Of a stretch of DNA of 64,000 nucleotides, positions 46,560 through 56,197 are shown one piece after another. This DNA is from Arthrobacter livingstonensis (GTDB lineage: Bacteria; Actinomycetota; Actinomycetes; Actinomycetales; Micrococcaceae): positions 1-64,000 of the forward strand of contig NZ_QJVD01000004.1 in NCBI RefSeq assembly GCF_003219815.1. Direction: 5' to 3'. Numbering within the stretch: the first letter of the stretch is position 1; every line of letters begins with the position of its first letter. The translations under genes were made by a program, and so were the position numbers. The notes under the pieces were generated by a model. That model worked only from the letters and a program-made list of their open reading frames with translations. It did not search any database and was not told the DNA's origin.

Positions 46560-47666
46560 CTAGCCGGCCCACACCCCCGTCGCGAAGAACTCCCGGATGG
46601 TGGCCAGGTGTGGTTCCGGATCCAAGCCCTTTTCGGCCAGCCATGCGGGGCTGTTGTAGCTGCCCGCATACCGCTCGCCGCCGTCGCACATAAGCGTGAC
46701 GATGCTGCCCTGTTCGCCCTCGGCCAGCATCCTGGCCACCAGCGGCCACACGCCCCACAGATTGGTGCCCGTGGAGGGGCCGGCGTGGAGCCCGGTGAGT
46801 TCTCCAAAGTGCATCATGGCGGCCACCGAGGCGGCGTCCGGGACCTGGGCCATGGCATCGATGACGCCGGGCACAAAGCTCGGTTCCACCCGCGGGCGGC
46901 CGATCCCCTCGATGCGGGAGGACGTCCCTGTCACCACGGACAGGTCACCGGACTTCCAGGCCGGGTAAAACGCGGAGCCTTCCGGGTCGACGACGGCCAG
47001 CCGGGCGGTGTGTCCGTGGTAGCGGATGTAGCGGCCGATGGTGGCCGAGGTCCCTCCCGTGCCGGCGCCCACCACCACCCACGACGGTTCAGGGAAGCGT
47101 TCGTGGGAGATCTGGCTGAAGATGGATTCGGCAATGTTGTTGTTGCCGCGCCAGTCGGTGGCCCGCTCGGCGTAGGTGAACTGATCCATGTAGTGCCCGC
47201 TGGTTTCGGCGGCGATGGCAGCAGCTGCCGAATAGACCTCACCGGCCTGGTCGACAAAGTGGCAGCGGCCGCCGAAACTCTCAATAAGCGCAATCTTTTC
47301 CGGACTGGTGCCGCGGGTCATGACCGCCACAAAGTCCAGTCCCAGCAGCTGTGCAAAATAGGCCTCGGAGACGGCGGTGCTGCCCGAACTGGCCTCCACC
47401 ACCGTGGTGCCTTCGTGAATCCAGCCGTTGACCAGCGCAAACAGGAACAGCGAGCGGGCCAGGCGGTGCTTCAGGCTGCCGGTGCGATGGCAGGATTCGT
47501 CCTTCACATACAGGTCCACGCCCCAGTTCGGCGGCAGCTCGACCTTGTACAGGTGCGTGTCCGCGCTGCGGTTGTTCTCCGCCTGAACCTTTTGCATCGC
47601 CTGGTGCGTCCAGGCCCGTTGCGCCGCTTGCTCAGTCGTCATGAAGCCAGCGTAACGCGACGCCAT
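46560..47666 (-). CDS. cds1: PLP-dependent L-cysteine desulfhydrase, cysteine synthase fold
   Basis: 368 residues of fold-type II PLP enzymes. [14 protein letters not shown] near the start, then [20 protein letters not shown] with the PLP lysine, [20 protein letters not shown] and the phosphate loop [14 protein letters not shown]. This layout, with [18 protein letters not shown], matches mycobacterial Cds1 (Rv3684), which releases H2S from cysteine. ATG 47666 has AGGA six bases ahead; ATG 47642 is an alternative. It is divergent from a sulfurtransferase gene, which fits a sulfide-handling pair. Confidence 0.85.
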   Translation of the reverse strand: MASRYAGFMTTEQAAQRAWTHQAMQKVQAENNRSADTHLYKVELPPNWGVDLYVKDESCHRTGSLKHRLARSLFLFALVNGWIHEGTTVVEASSGSTAVSEAYFAQLLGLDFVAVMTRGTSPEKIALIESFGGRCHFVDQAGEVYSAAAAIAAETSGHYMDQFTYAERATDWRGNNNIAESIFSQISHERFPEPSWVVVGAGTGGTSATIGRYIRYHGHTARLAVVDPEGSAFYPAWKSGDLSVVTGTSSRIEGIGRPRVEPSFVPGVIDAMAQVPDAASVAAMMHFGELTGLHAGPSTGTNLWGVWPLVARMLAEGEQGSIVTLMCDGGERYAGSYNSPAWLAEKGLDPEPHLATIREFFATGVWAG

Positions 47667-47776
47667 GCACTGTCCTGCGCCGTGAAGGGCGCGAAGTTTG
47701 CGAAGGATGGGCAGCCCGGGACTAGATTTGAAATGCACCACCTGATTTTTTAGCGTTGTATTGCAAAGGAGCACAC

Positions 47777-48622
47777 ATGCCCGTCCTGATGAGCGCCGCC
47801 ACCCTCAACGAGCGGCTGACCGCCGGCCGGCGCACCGTGCTGTTGGATGTGCGCTGGGTCCTGGGCGACCCGCACGGCCATGACCATTACCTTGCGGGCC
47901 ACCTTCCCGGCGCCGTCTTTGTTGACCTTGCCACCGAGCTCTCCGGCCGGGGGGAACCGCGTGACGGCCGCCACCCGCTTCCCGCCGGCGCTGATTTTCA
48001 GGCGGCCGTGCGCCGCTGGGGCATCAAGGCCGGGGACACGGTGGTGGCGTACGACGATTCCGGTGCCGCGGCCGCTGCCCGTGCGTGGTGGCTCCTGGGC
48101 CATGCCGGCATTGACAACGTCTTCCTGCTCGACGGCGGACTGGCGGCCTGGCGCGCTGCCAACCTTCCGCTCGCCCAGGGCGAGGTCGAAGCGGAGGCCG
48201 GTGACGCCGTCGTCCGTTTCGGGGCAAGGGACACCGTGGACACCGACGGGGCCGGCGCGTGGGCGGGCATCCTCCTGGACGCCCGTGCGGGGGAGCGGTT
48301 CCGTGGGGAAACGGAGCCGGTGGACCCGCGTGCCGGGCACATCCCCGGCGCCGTGAGCGCGCCTACCACGGAGAACCTGGCGCCGGGCGGGACGTTCCTG
48401 CCGGCGGGAGAGTTGAGGGCCAGGTTTGCGGCGCTGGGCGTGCGGAAGGGCTCGGAGGTGGCCGTGTATTGCGGTTCCGGCGTGACGGCCGCCCACCAGA
48501 TCGCGGCCCTGGAGATTGCCGGATTCACGGCGGCGCTGTACCCGGGGTCCTGGTCCGCGTGGTCAAACCGCCCCGGGATGCCGGTGGCGACGGGACCCAA
48601 CGGCGATAGGGTTGGGGCATGA
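47777..48622 (+). CDS. sulfurtransferase, two rhodanese domains
   Basis: 281 residues. An inactive N-terminal rhodanese domain ([20 protein letters not shown]) precedes the active one with CGSGVTA near residue 240. The loop CGSGVTA is typical of 3-mercaptopyruvate sulfurtransferase, while CRKGVT marks thiosulfate enzymes. AAAGGAG precedes ATG 47777. It overlaps the next gene by 4 bp (ATGA) and starts 110 bp from cds1. Confidence 0.87.
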   Translation: MPVLMSAATLNERLTAGRRTVLLDVRWVLGDPHGHDHYLAGHLPGAVFVDLATELSGRGEPRDGRHPLPAGADFQAAVRRWGIKAGDTVVAYDDSGAAAAARAWWLLGHAGIDNVFLLDGGLAAWRAANLPLAQGEVEAEAGDAVVRFGARDTVDTDGAGAWAGILLDARAGERFRGETEPVDPRAGHIPGAVSAPTTENLAPGGTFLPAGELRARFAALGVRKGSEVAVYCGSGVTAAHQIAALEIAGFTAALYPGSWSAWSNRPGMPVATGPNGDRVGA

Positions 48623-49668
48623 CGCAAGCAAAAGCATACGCGGCCACCTCCGCCACGTCCGGACTTCACCCCGGCACCATCGAACGCCGGGAACCGGGCC
48701 CCGGCGACGTTGAGATCGCCATCGACTTTTGCGGGCTGTGCCACTCGGACGTCCACACCATCCGCTCCGAATGGGGACCGGCCAAGTACCCGCTGGTCCC
48801 GGGCCACGAAATTGTCGGCACCGTCACCCGCGTGGGCGCCGGCGTGGTCGGCTTTTCGGTGGGGGACACCGCGGGCGTGGGCTGCATGGTGGACTCGTGC
48901 CGCGAATGCGACTCCTGCCTGGAAGGCTTTGAGCAGTACTGCGAGAACGGCAACACCGGCACGTACGGCGTGGCCGACCGACGCAACGGCGGCGCCATTA
49001 CGCAGGGCGGCTACTCGTCCTCGATTGTGGTGGATGAGAATTACGTGCTGAAGGTGCCCTCCGGGCTGGACCCTGCCGGCGTTGCACCGCTGCTGTGTGC
49101 CGGCATCACCACATACTCGCCGCTGCGCTACCTGGACGTTCAGGACGGCGACGCCGTGGGCGTGGTCGGGCTCGGCGGCCTGGGCCACGTGGCCGTCAAG
49201 ATCGCCAAGGCGCTCGGCGCCACCGTCACTGTCTTCACCACCTCCCCGTCCAAGGCTTCCGCGGCATTTGAATTGGGCGCGGACTCCGTGGTGGTCTCCT
49301 CCGACCCCGCACAGATGGCCGGCGCCAAGGGCACGCTGAACGCCATTATCGACACGGTGGCGGCCGTCCACGACATCAACCAGTACCTGCGCACGCTGGC
49401 CCGGGACGGTGCCCTGATCCAGCTGGGCCTGCCCCCGGCGAAGATGCCGCCGGTGGAGCCCGGACTGCTGATCCGCAAGCGCCTGGCCTATGGTGGATCG
49501 CTGATTGGCGGGATCGCCGAGACCCAGGAAATGCTGGATTTCTGCGCCGAGCATGGCATTGTCTCCGACATTGAAATGGTCACCGCAGCTGGGCTGGATG
49601 AGGCTTACGACCGCATGGTGGCCGGCGACGTCAAGTACCGGTTTGTGCTGGACAACTCGACCCTTTAG
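48619..49668 (+). CDS. zinc-dependent NAD(P) alcohol dehydrogenase, cinnamyl-alcohol type
   Basis: 349 residues. The catalytic zinc is held by FCGLCHSDVH and GHEIVGTV; the structural zinc by CMVDSCRECDSCLEGFEQYC; the cofactor loop is VVGLGGLGHVAVKIAKALGA. This is the YahK/YjgB/mycobacterial AdhC group, which reduces aldehydes with NADPH. ATG 48619 overlaps the sulfurtransferase stop. Confidence 0.9.
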   Translation: MTQAKAYAATSATSGLHPGTIERREPGPGDVEIAIDFCGLCHSDVHTIRSEWGPAKYPLVPGHEIVGTVTRVGAGVVGFSVGDTAGVGCMVDSCRECDSCLEGFEQYCENGNTGTYGVADRRNGGAITQGGYSSSIVVDENYVLKVPSGLDPAGVAPLLCAGITTYSPLRYLDVQDGDAVGVVGLGGLGHVAVKIAKALGATVTVFTTSPSKASAAFELGADSVVVSSDPAQMAGAKGTLNAIIDTVAAVHDINQYLRTLARDGALIQLGLPPAKMPPVEPGLLIRKRLAYGGSLIGGIAETQEMLDFCAEHGIVSDIEMVTAAGLDEAYDRMVAGDVKYRFVLDNSTL

Positions 49669-49677
49669 GAGCATCCC

Positions 49678-50106
49678 TTGAGCACCCTGTTCACGAAGAT
49701 CATCAACGGTGACATCCCCGGCCGCTTCATTTGGAAGGATGACGACTGCGTCTCCTTCCTCACCATCGGGCCACTCACGGACGGGCACGCGCTGGTGGTG
49801 CCGCGCCTGGAAGTGGACAAGTGGACGGACGCGGCGCCGGAGCTGGTCACCAAGCTGATGGCCGTGGCGCAACTCATCGGCCAGGCCCAGGTGTCCGCCT
49901 TTGGAGCGCCGCGGGCCGGGCTGACCATCGCCGGCTTTGAGGTGGAACACCTGCATGTGCACGTCTTCCCGGCGTACAGCCTGGCGAACTTCGACTTCGG
50001 CACCGTGGACAACAACCCGGACCCTGCCGCGATGGACGCGAATGCCGAAAAACTCCGGGCAGCCCTGCGCGACGCCGGCCACGGCGAGTTCGTCCCTGAC
50101 TCCTGA
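49678..50106 (+). CDS. HIT family nucleotide-binding hydrolase
   Basis: 142 residues. The histidine triad is HLHVHVFPAYS (HxHxH), with STLFTKIINGDIPGRFIWKD and GHALVVPRLEVDKW earlier. HIT proteins hydrolyse nucleotide phosphoramidates or dinucleotides. The start is TTG 49678 with AGGAG six bases ahead, 9 bp after the dehydrogenase stop, so cotranscribed. Confidence 0.9.
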   Translation: MSTLFTKIINGDIPGRFIWKDDDCVSFLTIGPLTDGHALVVPRLEVDKWTDAAPELVTKLMAVAQLIGQAQVSAFGAPRAGLTIAGFEVEHLHVHVFPAYSLANFDFGTVDNNPDPAAMDANAEKLRAALRDAGHGEFVPDS

Positions 50107-50110
50107 AACC

Positions 50111-50240
50111 GACGCTCCCTCACTTTCGGGGGTGTTTTTGGGGACGCTCCCTTACCCGTCGGCATCCGGGCCGACAATGCTGCGGGAGCGTTGGTGGAAA
50201 GTGCCCCGGAGCAGCGGGAGCGTCATCAGTTGAGACGAGG
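50111..50240. repeat. GCTCCCT inverted-repeat element, first copy
   Basis: GACGCTCCCTCACTTTCGGG (50111-) with a second GACGCTCCC at 50143 faces GGGAGCG at 50184 and 50216. Imperfect inverted arms; related to 50926-51021. Likely a stem-loop after the HIT gene. Confidence 0.6.
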
Positions 50241-50248
50241 GAGGGCAT

Positions 50249-50938
50249 GTGTCTTCGAATGCCCGCGACGAATTGATCGGAGCCTTGGCCGCTGAGACAC
50301 CGGCCAGCGGCCCGGGGTTCACCCTCGTGGCCGTGGACGGTGTTGACGGGAGCGGCAAGACGACGTTCGCGGCGGCCTACGCGGTGGCCTTGGCTGCCCT
50401 CGGACACCCGGTGGTTCTCATCCACGCCGACGACTTCCTCAACTTGCGGGCCGTCCGGCACCGGCGCGGGCGCGACTCGCCGGAGGGCTTCTGGCTCGAC
50501 AGCTACGATTACGCAGCCCTGGAACGCGACGTCCTCGTGCCGTTCGGCCCGCAGGGCGACGGCGCATACCGCGCCGCAGCCTCCGACCACCGCCTGAACG
50601 TGCCCTTGGATTTTCCCCGCGTGCAGGCCGGCAGTGGCACCCTCTGCATTGTGGAGGGCATGTTTTTGCACCGCGACGAACTGGCTCCGCGGTGGGACTA
50701 TTCCGTGTTCCTTGACGTGCCGTTCGCTGAAACAGCCCGGCGCATGGCCCTGCGTGATGGAACCCCGGCAGACCCTGAACACCCGGACATGGGCCGTTAC
50801 GTTCAAGGGCAGCGGTTGTACTTCGCCGACGCCAGCCCGTGGCTGCGCGCCACGCAGGTAGTTGACAACACGGATCCGGCCGCCCCGCGTTTGATGCCAA
50901 ACCAGGGCAACGTTCACCTACCCACCGATGCTCCCTAA
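50249..50938 (+). CDS. uridine kinase-like P-loop nucleoside kinase
   Basis: 229 residues. The Walker A is VDGVDGSGKTTFA; VVLIHADDFLNLRAVR is the substrate-binding DD region and FWLDSYDY follows, as in uridine kinase/panthothenate kinase folds. WDYSVFLDVPFAETARRM carries the lid. GTG 50249 has GGGAGG ahead. The stop lies inside the next inverted repeat. The phosphorylated nucleoside cannot be stated. Confidence 0.82.
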   Translation: MSSNARDELIGALAAETPASGPGFTLVAVDGVDGSGKTTFAAAYAVALAALGHPVVLIHADDFLNLRAVRHRRGRDSPEGFWLDSYDYAALERDVLVPFGPQGDGAYRAAASDHRLNVPLDFPRVQAGSGTLCIVEGMFLHRDELAPRWDYSVFLDVPFAETARRMALRDGTPADPEHPDMGRYVQGQRLYFADASPWLRATQVVDNTDPAAPRLMPNQGNVHLPTDAP

Positions 50939-51021
50939 GTTTCGGGGCATTAAGAGCAGACGATCCCTCAGCAGGAGAGGGAGCGTTCGTCAATACGGCC
51001 CCGAAACTGAGGGAGCGTTCG
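50926..51021. repeat. nested inverted-repeat element between convergent genes
   Basis: The outer arm CGATGCTCCCTAAGTTTCGG (50926-) with GGGC pairs with 50998-51021; an inner stem ACGATCCCTC / GAGGGAGCGT sits in the loop. It contains the kinase stop codon and ends 13 bp before hrpA's stop, so it can end both transcripts. Confidence 0.75.
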
Positions 51022-51034
51022 ATGGGGGCGGCGC

Positions 51035-54000
51035 CTACCCTGCCAGGGCCTTGGCCAGCGCCGCGCGGACCCGCTTTTCCGAGACCGAATACGCCGTCCC
51101 CAGCTCCACCGCAAACAAGCTTACGCGCAGTTCCTCAAGCATCCAGCGCACGTGCTCCAGCCCCCCGGTGGATCGCTGCGACGGCAGCAGTGCCGCCACG
51201 GCGTCGTCGTATTCGTCCTCCAGGCGCTGGACGGCGGCCATCGACTGGCCGTCCCGGGCCACATTGGACGGCAGCTTCTCCAGCCGGCGCTCAATCGCGG
51301 CCAGATAGCGCGGGAGCTGACTCAACTGGGCAAAGCCGGTCTTCGCCACAAAGCCGGGGTAGACCAGCAGCTCGAGCTGCTGCCTGACGTCGTTGAGGGC
51401 GCTGATCAGCGGCAGGCTGTTGCTGGCCCGCAGCGCCTTGTCGATGCGCAGCTTGGACGCCAGGACGCGTTCGACGACGGCGGTCACCGAGAATACCGAG
51501 TCGAAAAGTTCCGCCCTGACCACCTCATACAGGGCGTTGAAGTCCTTCTCGTTCCAGGGCAGTTCCGCCGGGGTGAGCTTGTCGATTGTGGCCAGGGTGC
51601 AGTCCGCAATCAGCTCCGCCACGCTGCCGTGCGGGTTCTGGCTGAACGTCAGCTTCTCCGTGTTGCTCAGGTGGTCCAGCACGTACCTGTCCGGCGACGG
51701 GACGCGCAGTGCCAGGAGCCGGATGACGCCACCGCGCATGGCGGATTCCTGCACATCCTGGCGCTGGAAGATGCGGACGCCTGCCGTGGCGCCCTCGTCC
51801 ACCAGTGCGGGATAGCCGGTGACGGTGTGGCCGGAAACGAGCCGCCTGACCTCGCGCGGGACCGTGCCCACACTCCACGCCGTCAGGCCGGAGCGTTCCC
51901 GGATCCCCACGGTGTCAGCTTCTGGGCCTACGGCCCCGAGGGACCCGTCACGTGGGCTCACGGATCGGCCCGGGATGTTCGACGACGGACCTCCGCCTGT
52001 CGCCGTTGGCGCACCCGGCGCCGTGGTCCCGGCAGCGTGCGTGCCGAGCGGGGCGCGCCCGGCCTGTGTCGTCTTCGGCGTGGCACCGAGCTGTTCGGCG
52101 ATGGCGCGCCGGGTGGCGCCGGCCAGCTGCGCCTGCAGCCCGGCCAGGTCCTGCCCCTCCTCCAGGATGCGCCCGTCCTTGTCCACGACCTGGAACGTCA
52201 TGCGCAGGTGCGAGGGCACGGCGTCCCAGTTCCAGGAGCCCGGTGGGATGACGTGGCCCCTGAGCCGGCGCAGGGCCAGCTCCAGTGACGGTTCCAGGGG
52301 GTCGGCGGAGGGGTTGAAGTCAGCGGCCAGCGCGGCCGCTGCCTGCCGACCCATGTCGGGGGCGGGGATGAAGTTCTTGCGCACCGACTTGGGCAGCGAC
52401 TTGATCAGGGCCGTCACCAGCTCGGCGCGCAGCCCGGGGATCTGCCAGCGGAACGGGGCCTCGTGCAGCTGGTTAAGGAACAGCAGCGGCACCTGCACCG
52501 TCACGCCGTCGGACGGGTTGGGAACAGAGCCCGGAGCGGTGGGATGGAATTCGTAGGACAGGGGCAGCTCAAATTCGCCCTCGGTCCAGATCTTCGGGAA
52601 CGCGGTCTCGTCAAGCTCGGGCTCTTCGGCCATGACCACGTGCGTGTCAAAGTCCAGCAGTGCCGGGTTATCGTGCCTGGCGTCCTTCCACCACTTGTCA
52701 AAGTGCCGTTCGGAGACCACCTCGGACCCCACTCGCCCGTCGTAAAACTCAAAGAGCGCCTCGTCGTCCACGCGCAGGTCGCGCCGACGCATGCGTGTTT
52801 CCAGTTCCTCCACCTCGGCCAGCAGGGCCTGGTTGCGGTGGAAGAACTTGTGGTTCGTGTGCCAGTCGCCCTCCACGAGCGCATGCTGGATGAACATCTC
52901 GCGGCTGAGTTCCGGGTCGATCCGGCCGTAGTGGACGCGGCGGTCCGGCACGATCGGCACCCCGTACAGGGTGACCTTCTCGTGCGCCATGACGGACCCC
53001 ATTTTCTTGGACCAGTGCGGCTCGCTGTAGGAGCGCTTCACGAGTTCCGGCGCCACCTGCTCGGCCCACAGGGGATCGAACTTGGCAGCCACGCGCGCCC
53101 ACAGCCGGGAGGTTTCCACGAGTTCGGCGGCCATGACCCAGTCGGGCGACTTCTTGAACAGCGCCGAGCCCGGAAACACCATGAACTTCGTCCCGCGCGC
53201 CCCGGCATACTCCCGCTTGCGCTGGTCGTAGAGGCCGATGTGGCTCAGCAGCCCGGTCAGCAGGCTCATGTGGATGGCGTCGTGGTTTGCCACCGGGTCT
53301 ATGTCGTTGCCGGACACCTTGATGCCCAGCGGCTTCGCCATCTGCTTGAGCTGCGTGAATAAATCCTGCCACTCGCGCACGCGCAAATAGTTGATGAATT
53401 CCGCCTTGCACAGGCGCCGGAACGCGCTCGAGGACAGCTCGCCCTGCTTTTCCTTGATATACCGCCAGAGGTTAAGGAAACCGGTGAAGTCGGAGTTCGC
53501 ATCCACGAAGCGCTTGTGTTTTTCGGTGGCGAGCTGCTGCTTGTCGGTCGGCCGCTCGCGCGGGTCCTGGATGGTCAGGGCGGCCGCGAGCACCATGACT
53601 TCAGCGGCCACACCGCGTTTCGCGGCCTCCACGATCATCCGGCCCAGCCTCGGATCCACCGGGAGCTGGGAGAGTTGGCGTCCGACGCCGGTGATCCCGC
53701 CTTGGGCGTTCACCGCACCCAGTTCGCGCAGCAGTGTCACGCCGTCGGTAATGGCCCGGGAGTCCGGGGGCTGCACGAACGGGAACTTCTCCACGTCCTT
53801 GGGCCCCTTGGCCACACCCATGGCAGTCATCTGGAGGATGACGGCTGCCAGGTTGGTGCGCAGGATTTCAGGGTCGGTGAACTCGCTGCGGGCGTCGAAG
53901 TCCTCCTCGGAGTACAACCGGATGCAGATGCCGTCCGAGACACGGCCGCAACGGCCCGAGCGCTGGTTCGCCGAGGCCTGGGAAATGCGTTCAATGGGCA

Positions 54001-55036
54001 GGCGCTGGACCTTGGTCCGGTGCGAGTACCGGGAGATGCGGGCAGTGCCGGTGTCAATGACGTACTTGATGCCGGGCACGGTCAGCGAGGTTTCGGCGAC
54101 GTTGGTGGCCAGCACAATCCGCCGGCGCGGGCCGGGCGTGAACACCGCGTGCTGCTCGGCCAGCGACAGCCGGGCAAACAACGGCAGGATCTGGACGTCG
54201 CGCAGCCGCGGCTTGGTCTTAATCCGCCCTGCCAGTGCATCGGCAGCGTCGCGGATTTCCCGCTCGCCGGAGAAGAAGACCAGGACGTCCCCGGGGGCTT
54301 CGCGGGAAAGCTCGTCCACGGCGTCACAGACGGCGTCCAGCGGATCCCGGTCCTCCTCGCTGTTGCCGCCGTCAAGGTGGCGGTCGGCACCCGTCCCGGA
54401 GTCGTCGTCGTCCGCCCCGGATAGCGGGCCGCTGAGTGGGCGGTAGCGGATTTCCACGGGGAAGGTGCGCCCGGAGACCTCCATGATGGGTGCGGGGCCA
54501 TCGGCGGAGGCGAAGTGCTCGGCGAAGCGCTGGGGGTCGATCGTGGCCGAGGTGATGATGACCTTCAAATCCGGGCGCTGGGGCAGGATCTGGCGCAGGT
54601 AGCCGAGGATGAAGTCGATGTTGAGGGATCGCTCGTGCGCCTCGTCGATGATGATGACCGAGTATTTGCGCAGCAGGCGGTCGCGCTGGATTTCCGCCAG
54701 CAGGATGCCGTCGGTCATGATCTTGATCTTGGTTTGCGGGCCAACGTGGCCGGTGAAGCGGACCTGGAAGCCGACCTCCGCACCGATTTCAACGTCGAGC
54801 TCGCTGGCGATGCGCTCGGCGACGGTGCGCGCGGCAAGGCGGCGGGGCTGCGTGTGGCCAATCAACCCCTTCTCGGCCAGGCCCAGTTCCACGCACATTT
54901 TCGGGATCTGGGTGGTCTTTCCCGATCCCGTCTCGCCGGCGATAATGGTGACCTGGTTGGCGGCGATGGCGGCCATGAGATCCTCGCGGCGTTCCGAGAC
55001 GGGAAGCGCGGCGGGGTAGGTGATAGTCAAAGTCAT
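51035..55036 (-). CDS. hrpA: ATP-dependent RNA helicase HrpA
   Basis: 1333 residues of the DEAH-box HrpA family. Motif I is IIAGETGSGKTTQIPK near residue 35, motif Ia TQPRRLAA, motif II DEAHERSLN, motif III SATI, then ATNVAETSLTVPGI (V) and QRSGRCGRVSDG (VI), followed by the HA2, OB and DUF3418 parts. HrpA separates stalled ribosomes on mRNA in E. coli. A low-complexity stretch of about 65 residues (51895-52085), rich in Thr, Gly, Ala and Pro, breaks the C-terminal region and is unusual. ATG 55036. Confidence 0.93.
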   Translation of the reverse strand: MTLTITYPAALPVSERREDLMAAIAANQVTIIAGETGSGKTTQIPKMCVELGLAEKGLIGHTQPRRLAARTVAERIASELDVEIGAEVGFQVRFTGHVGPQTKIKIMTDGILLAEIQRDRLLRKYSVIIIDEAHERSLNIDFILGYLRQILPQRPDLKVIITSATIDPQRFAEHFASADGPAPIMEVSGRTFPVEIRYRPLSGPLSGADDDDSGTGADRHLDGGNSEEDRDPLDAVCDAVDELSREAPGDVLVFFSGEREIRDAADALAGRIKTKPRLRDVQILPLFARLSLAEQHAVFTPGPRRRIVLATNVAETSLTVPGIKYVIDTGTARISRYSHRTKVQRLPIERISQASANQRSGRCGRVSDGICIRLYSEEDFDARSEFTDPEILRTNLAAVILQMTAMGVAKGPKDVEKFPFVQPPDSRAITDGVTLLRELGAVNAQGGITGVGRQLSQLPVDPRLGRMIVEAAKRGVAAEVMVLAAALTIQDPRERPTDKQQLATEKHKRFVDANSDFTGFLNLWRYIKEKQGELSSSAFRRLCKAEFINYLRVREWQDLFTQLKQMAKPLGIKVSGNDIDPVANHDAIHMSLLTGLLSHIGLYDQRKREYAGARGTKFMVFPGSALFKKSPDWVMAAELVETSRLWARVAAKFDPLWAEQVAPELVKRSYSEPHWSKKMGSVMAHEKVTLYGVPIVPDRRVHYGRIDPELSREMFIQHALVEGDWHTNHKFFHRNQALLAEVEELETRMRRRDLRVDDEALFEFYDGRVGSEVVSERHFDKWWKDARHDNPALLDFDTHVVMAEEPELDETAFPKIWTEGEFELPLSYEFHPTAPGSVPNPSDGVTVQVPLLFLNQLHEAPFRWQIPGLRAELVTALIKSLPKSVRKNFIPAPDMGRQAAAALAADFNPSADPLEPSLELALRRLRGHVIPPGSWNWDAVPSHLRMTFQVVDKDGRILEEGQDLAGLQAQLAGATRRAIAEQLGATPKTTQAGRAPLGTHAAGTTAPGAPTATGGGPSSNIPGRSVSPRDGSLGAVGPEADTVGIRERSGLTAWSVGTVPREVRRLVSGHTVTGYPALVDEGATAGVRIFQRQDVQESAMRGGVIRLLALRVPSPDRYVLDHLSNTEKLTFSQNPHGSVAELIADCTLATIDKLTPAELPWNEKDFNALYEVVRAELFDSVFSVTAVVERVLASKLRIDKALRASNSLPLISALNDVRQQLELLVYPGFVAKTGFAQLSQLPRYLAAIERRLEKLPSNVARDGQSMAAVQRLEDEYDDAVAALLPSQRSTGGLEHVRWMLEELRVSLFAVELGTAYSVSEKRVRAALAKALAG

Positions 55037-55084
55037 GGTGCCACCCAGTTTATGCGGTTATTGCCGGGGCGTCCCGTTCGGGGG

Positions 55085-56098
55085 TCACGGCAAGACCGCC
55101 GGCCCGGCACCAGGCCCGCGTCCCGGTGCCCGCACGGCGGTGCGGATGGTCAGGGCCGCCCTGGCCGCCAGAACCAGAAGCACGACGCCGGCCACCGCCA
55201 GTGCGGCCCCCGCACCGGCACTTGCCACGCCCAGGGCAAAAAGGGGCTGCAACGGACCGGCCCCGTCCGGGGTGGCGGCGTTCGCAGCCGCGGCCACGGG
55301 GCCGCCCGCCAGCAGCGCCGCAGCCCCGAAATAGGACAGCAGCGCGCCGAGGCCGAAGCGGACTGTGGCCGTTGCGGAAATCTCCCGCCAACGCCGGTCC
55401 AGGCCCGCCATCCGGGGGTCGGGCAGCGCCGGGGCGGAAGCGATGCGGTACAGGGCCGCGTACGTGGACCCGGCCAGCGCCACGGCCACCAGCATCAGCG
55501 GGACGCCGTAAAACCAGCCCGGAAACTGCGCCTCCACCATGGTGCCCGGGGCCGAGACGAACAGCACCCGGTGGTGGCCGCCGTCGTCCGCTGAGGAGGC
55601 CAGCCCCGTCGCCACCAGAAACGCAATGAAAGCGAGTGCCGCGGCCCCGGGCAAAATGGCGGCCCCCCGGCGGGAGATGCGCTGCGGCGCGTTGGTGGGG
55701 CCAGGGGCCCGTGGGCCGCCGGCCGTTCCCGCGACGGATGCGGCCCGGTCCCGACCCCGGGGCGGCGCCGTCCTCGCTGGCGGCAGGGCGGAGAACATCA
55801 GCAGTCCGGCGCTCGCCGCCAGGCCGAGGTTGAGGGCAAGGGCAAAACCGACCGTGCCGCTGAGCGCGACGGACGGCCGGAACAGGATTAGAAACATGGC
55901 GGCGGCGAAAACCACGGCTGCAGTGTCCCGCACCCGTGCTGCACCCATCGCCCTGTCCTCGGCCTGGCGGGTCGGCGCCGCCGTTGAACCGGACGTGATT
56001 GCCCGGGCGGCACCTCTGCGCGGCACCCAGCGGGCGGCCGCGGACACGGCAAGCGCGGCCAGGACGGCGATTAGGAGCGGGACAAGGAGGCGGTTCAT
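55085..56098 (-). CDS. DUF1648-like or unassigned multi-pass membrane protein
   Basis: 337 residues with about eight hydrophobic segments: MNRLLVPLLIAVLAALAVSA at the start, VRFGLGALLSYFGAAALLAG and VAGVVLLVLAARAALTIRT at the end. Polar linkers rich in Arg/Pro lie between. The DUF1648 link is tentative; I cannot name a family with certainty. AAAGG precedes ATG 56098. It follows hrpA's start in the same direction (49 bp), so it may be transcribed before hrpA. Composition is very GC-rich. Confidence 0.65.
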   Translation of the reverse strand: MNRLLVPLLIAVLAALAVSAAARWVPRRGAARAITSGSTAAPTRQAEDRAMGAARVRDTAAVVFAAAMFLILFRPSVALSGTVGFALALNLGLAASAGLLMFSALPPARTAPPRGRDRAASVAGTAGGPRAPGPTNAPQRISRRGAAILPGAAALAFIAFLVATGLASSADDGGHHRVLFVSAPGTMVEAQFPGWFYGVPLMLVAVALAGSTYAALYRIASAPALPDPRMAGLDRRWREISATATVRFGLGALLSYFGAAALLAGGPVAAAANAATPDGAGPLQPLFALGVASAGAGAALAVAGVVLLVLAARAALTIRTAVRAPGRGPGAGPAVLP

Positions 56099-56197
56099 GG
56101 GCAGGCCTTTCGTGTACAGCTCCATTCACGCATGCAGCGGCACCTGCCGCCCAATCCGGGCATCGGGCGGGTCCGAACGGCGTGAAAGGATTGAGGC

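Noticed and set aside
47998-50082. 694-codon open frame opposite the sulfurtransferase, dehydrogenase and HIT genes
   Set aside because: It spans three clear genes on the other strand and has no domain or start signal.
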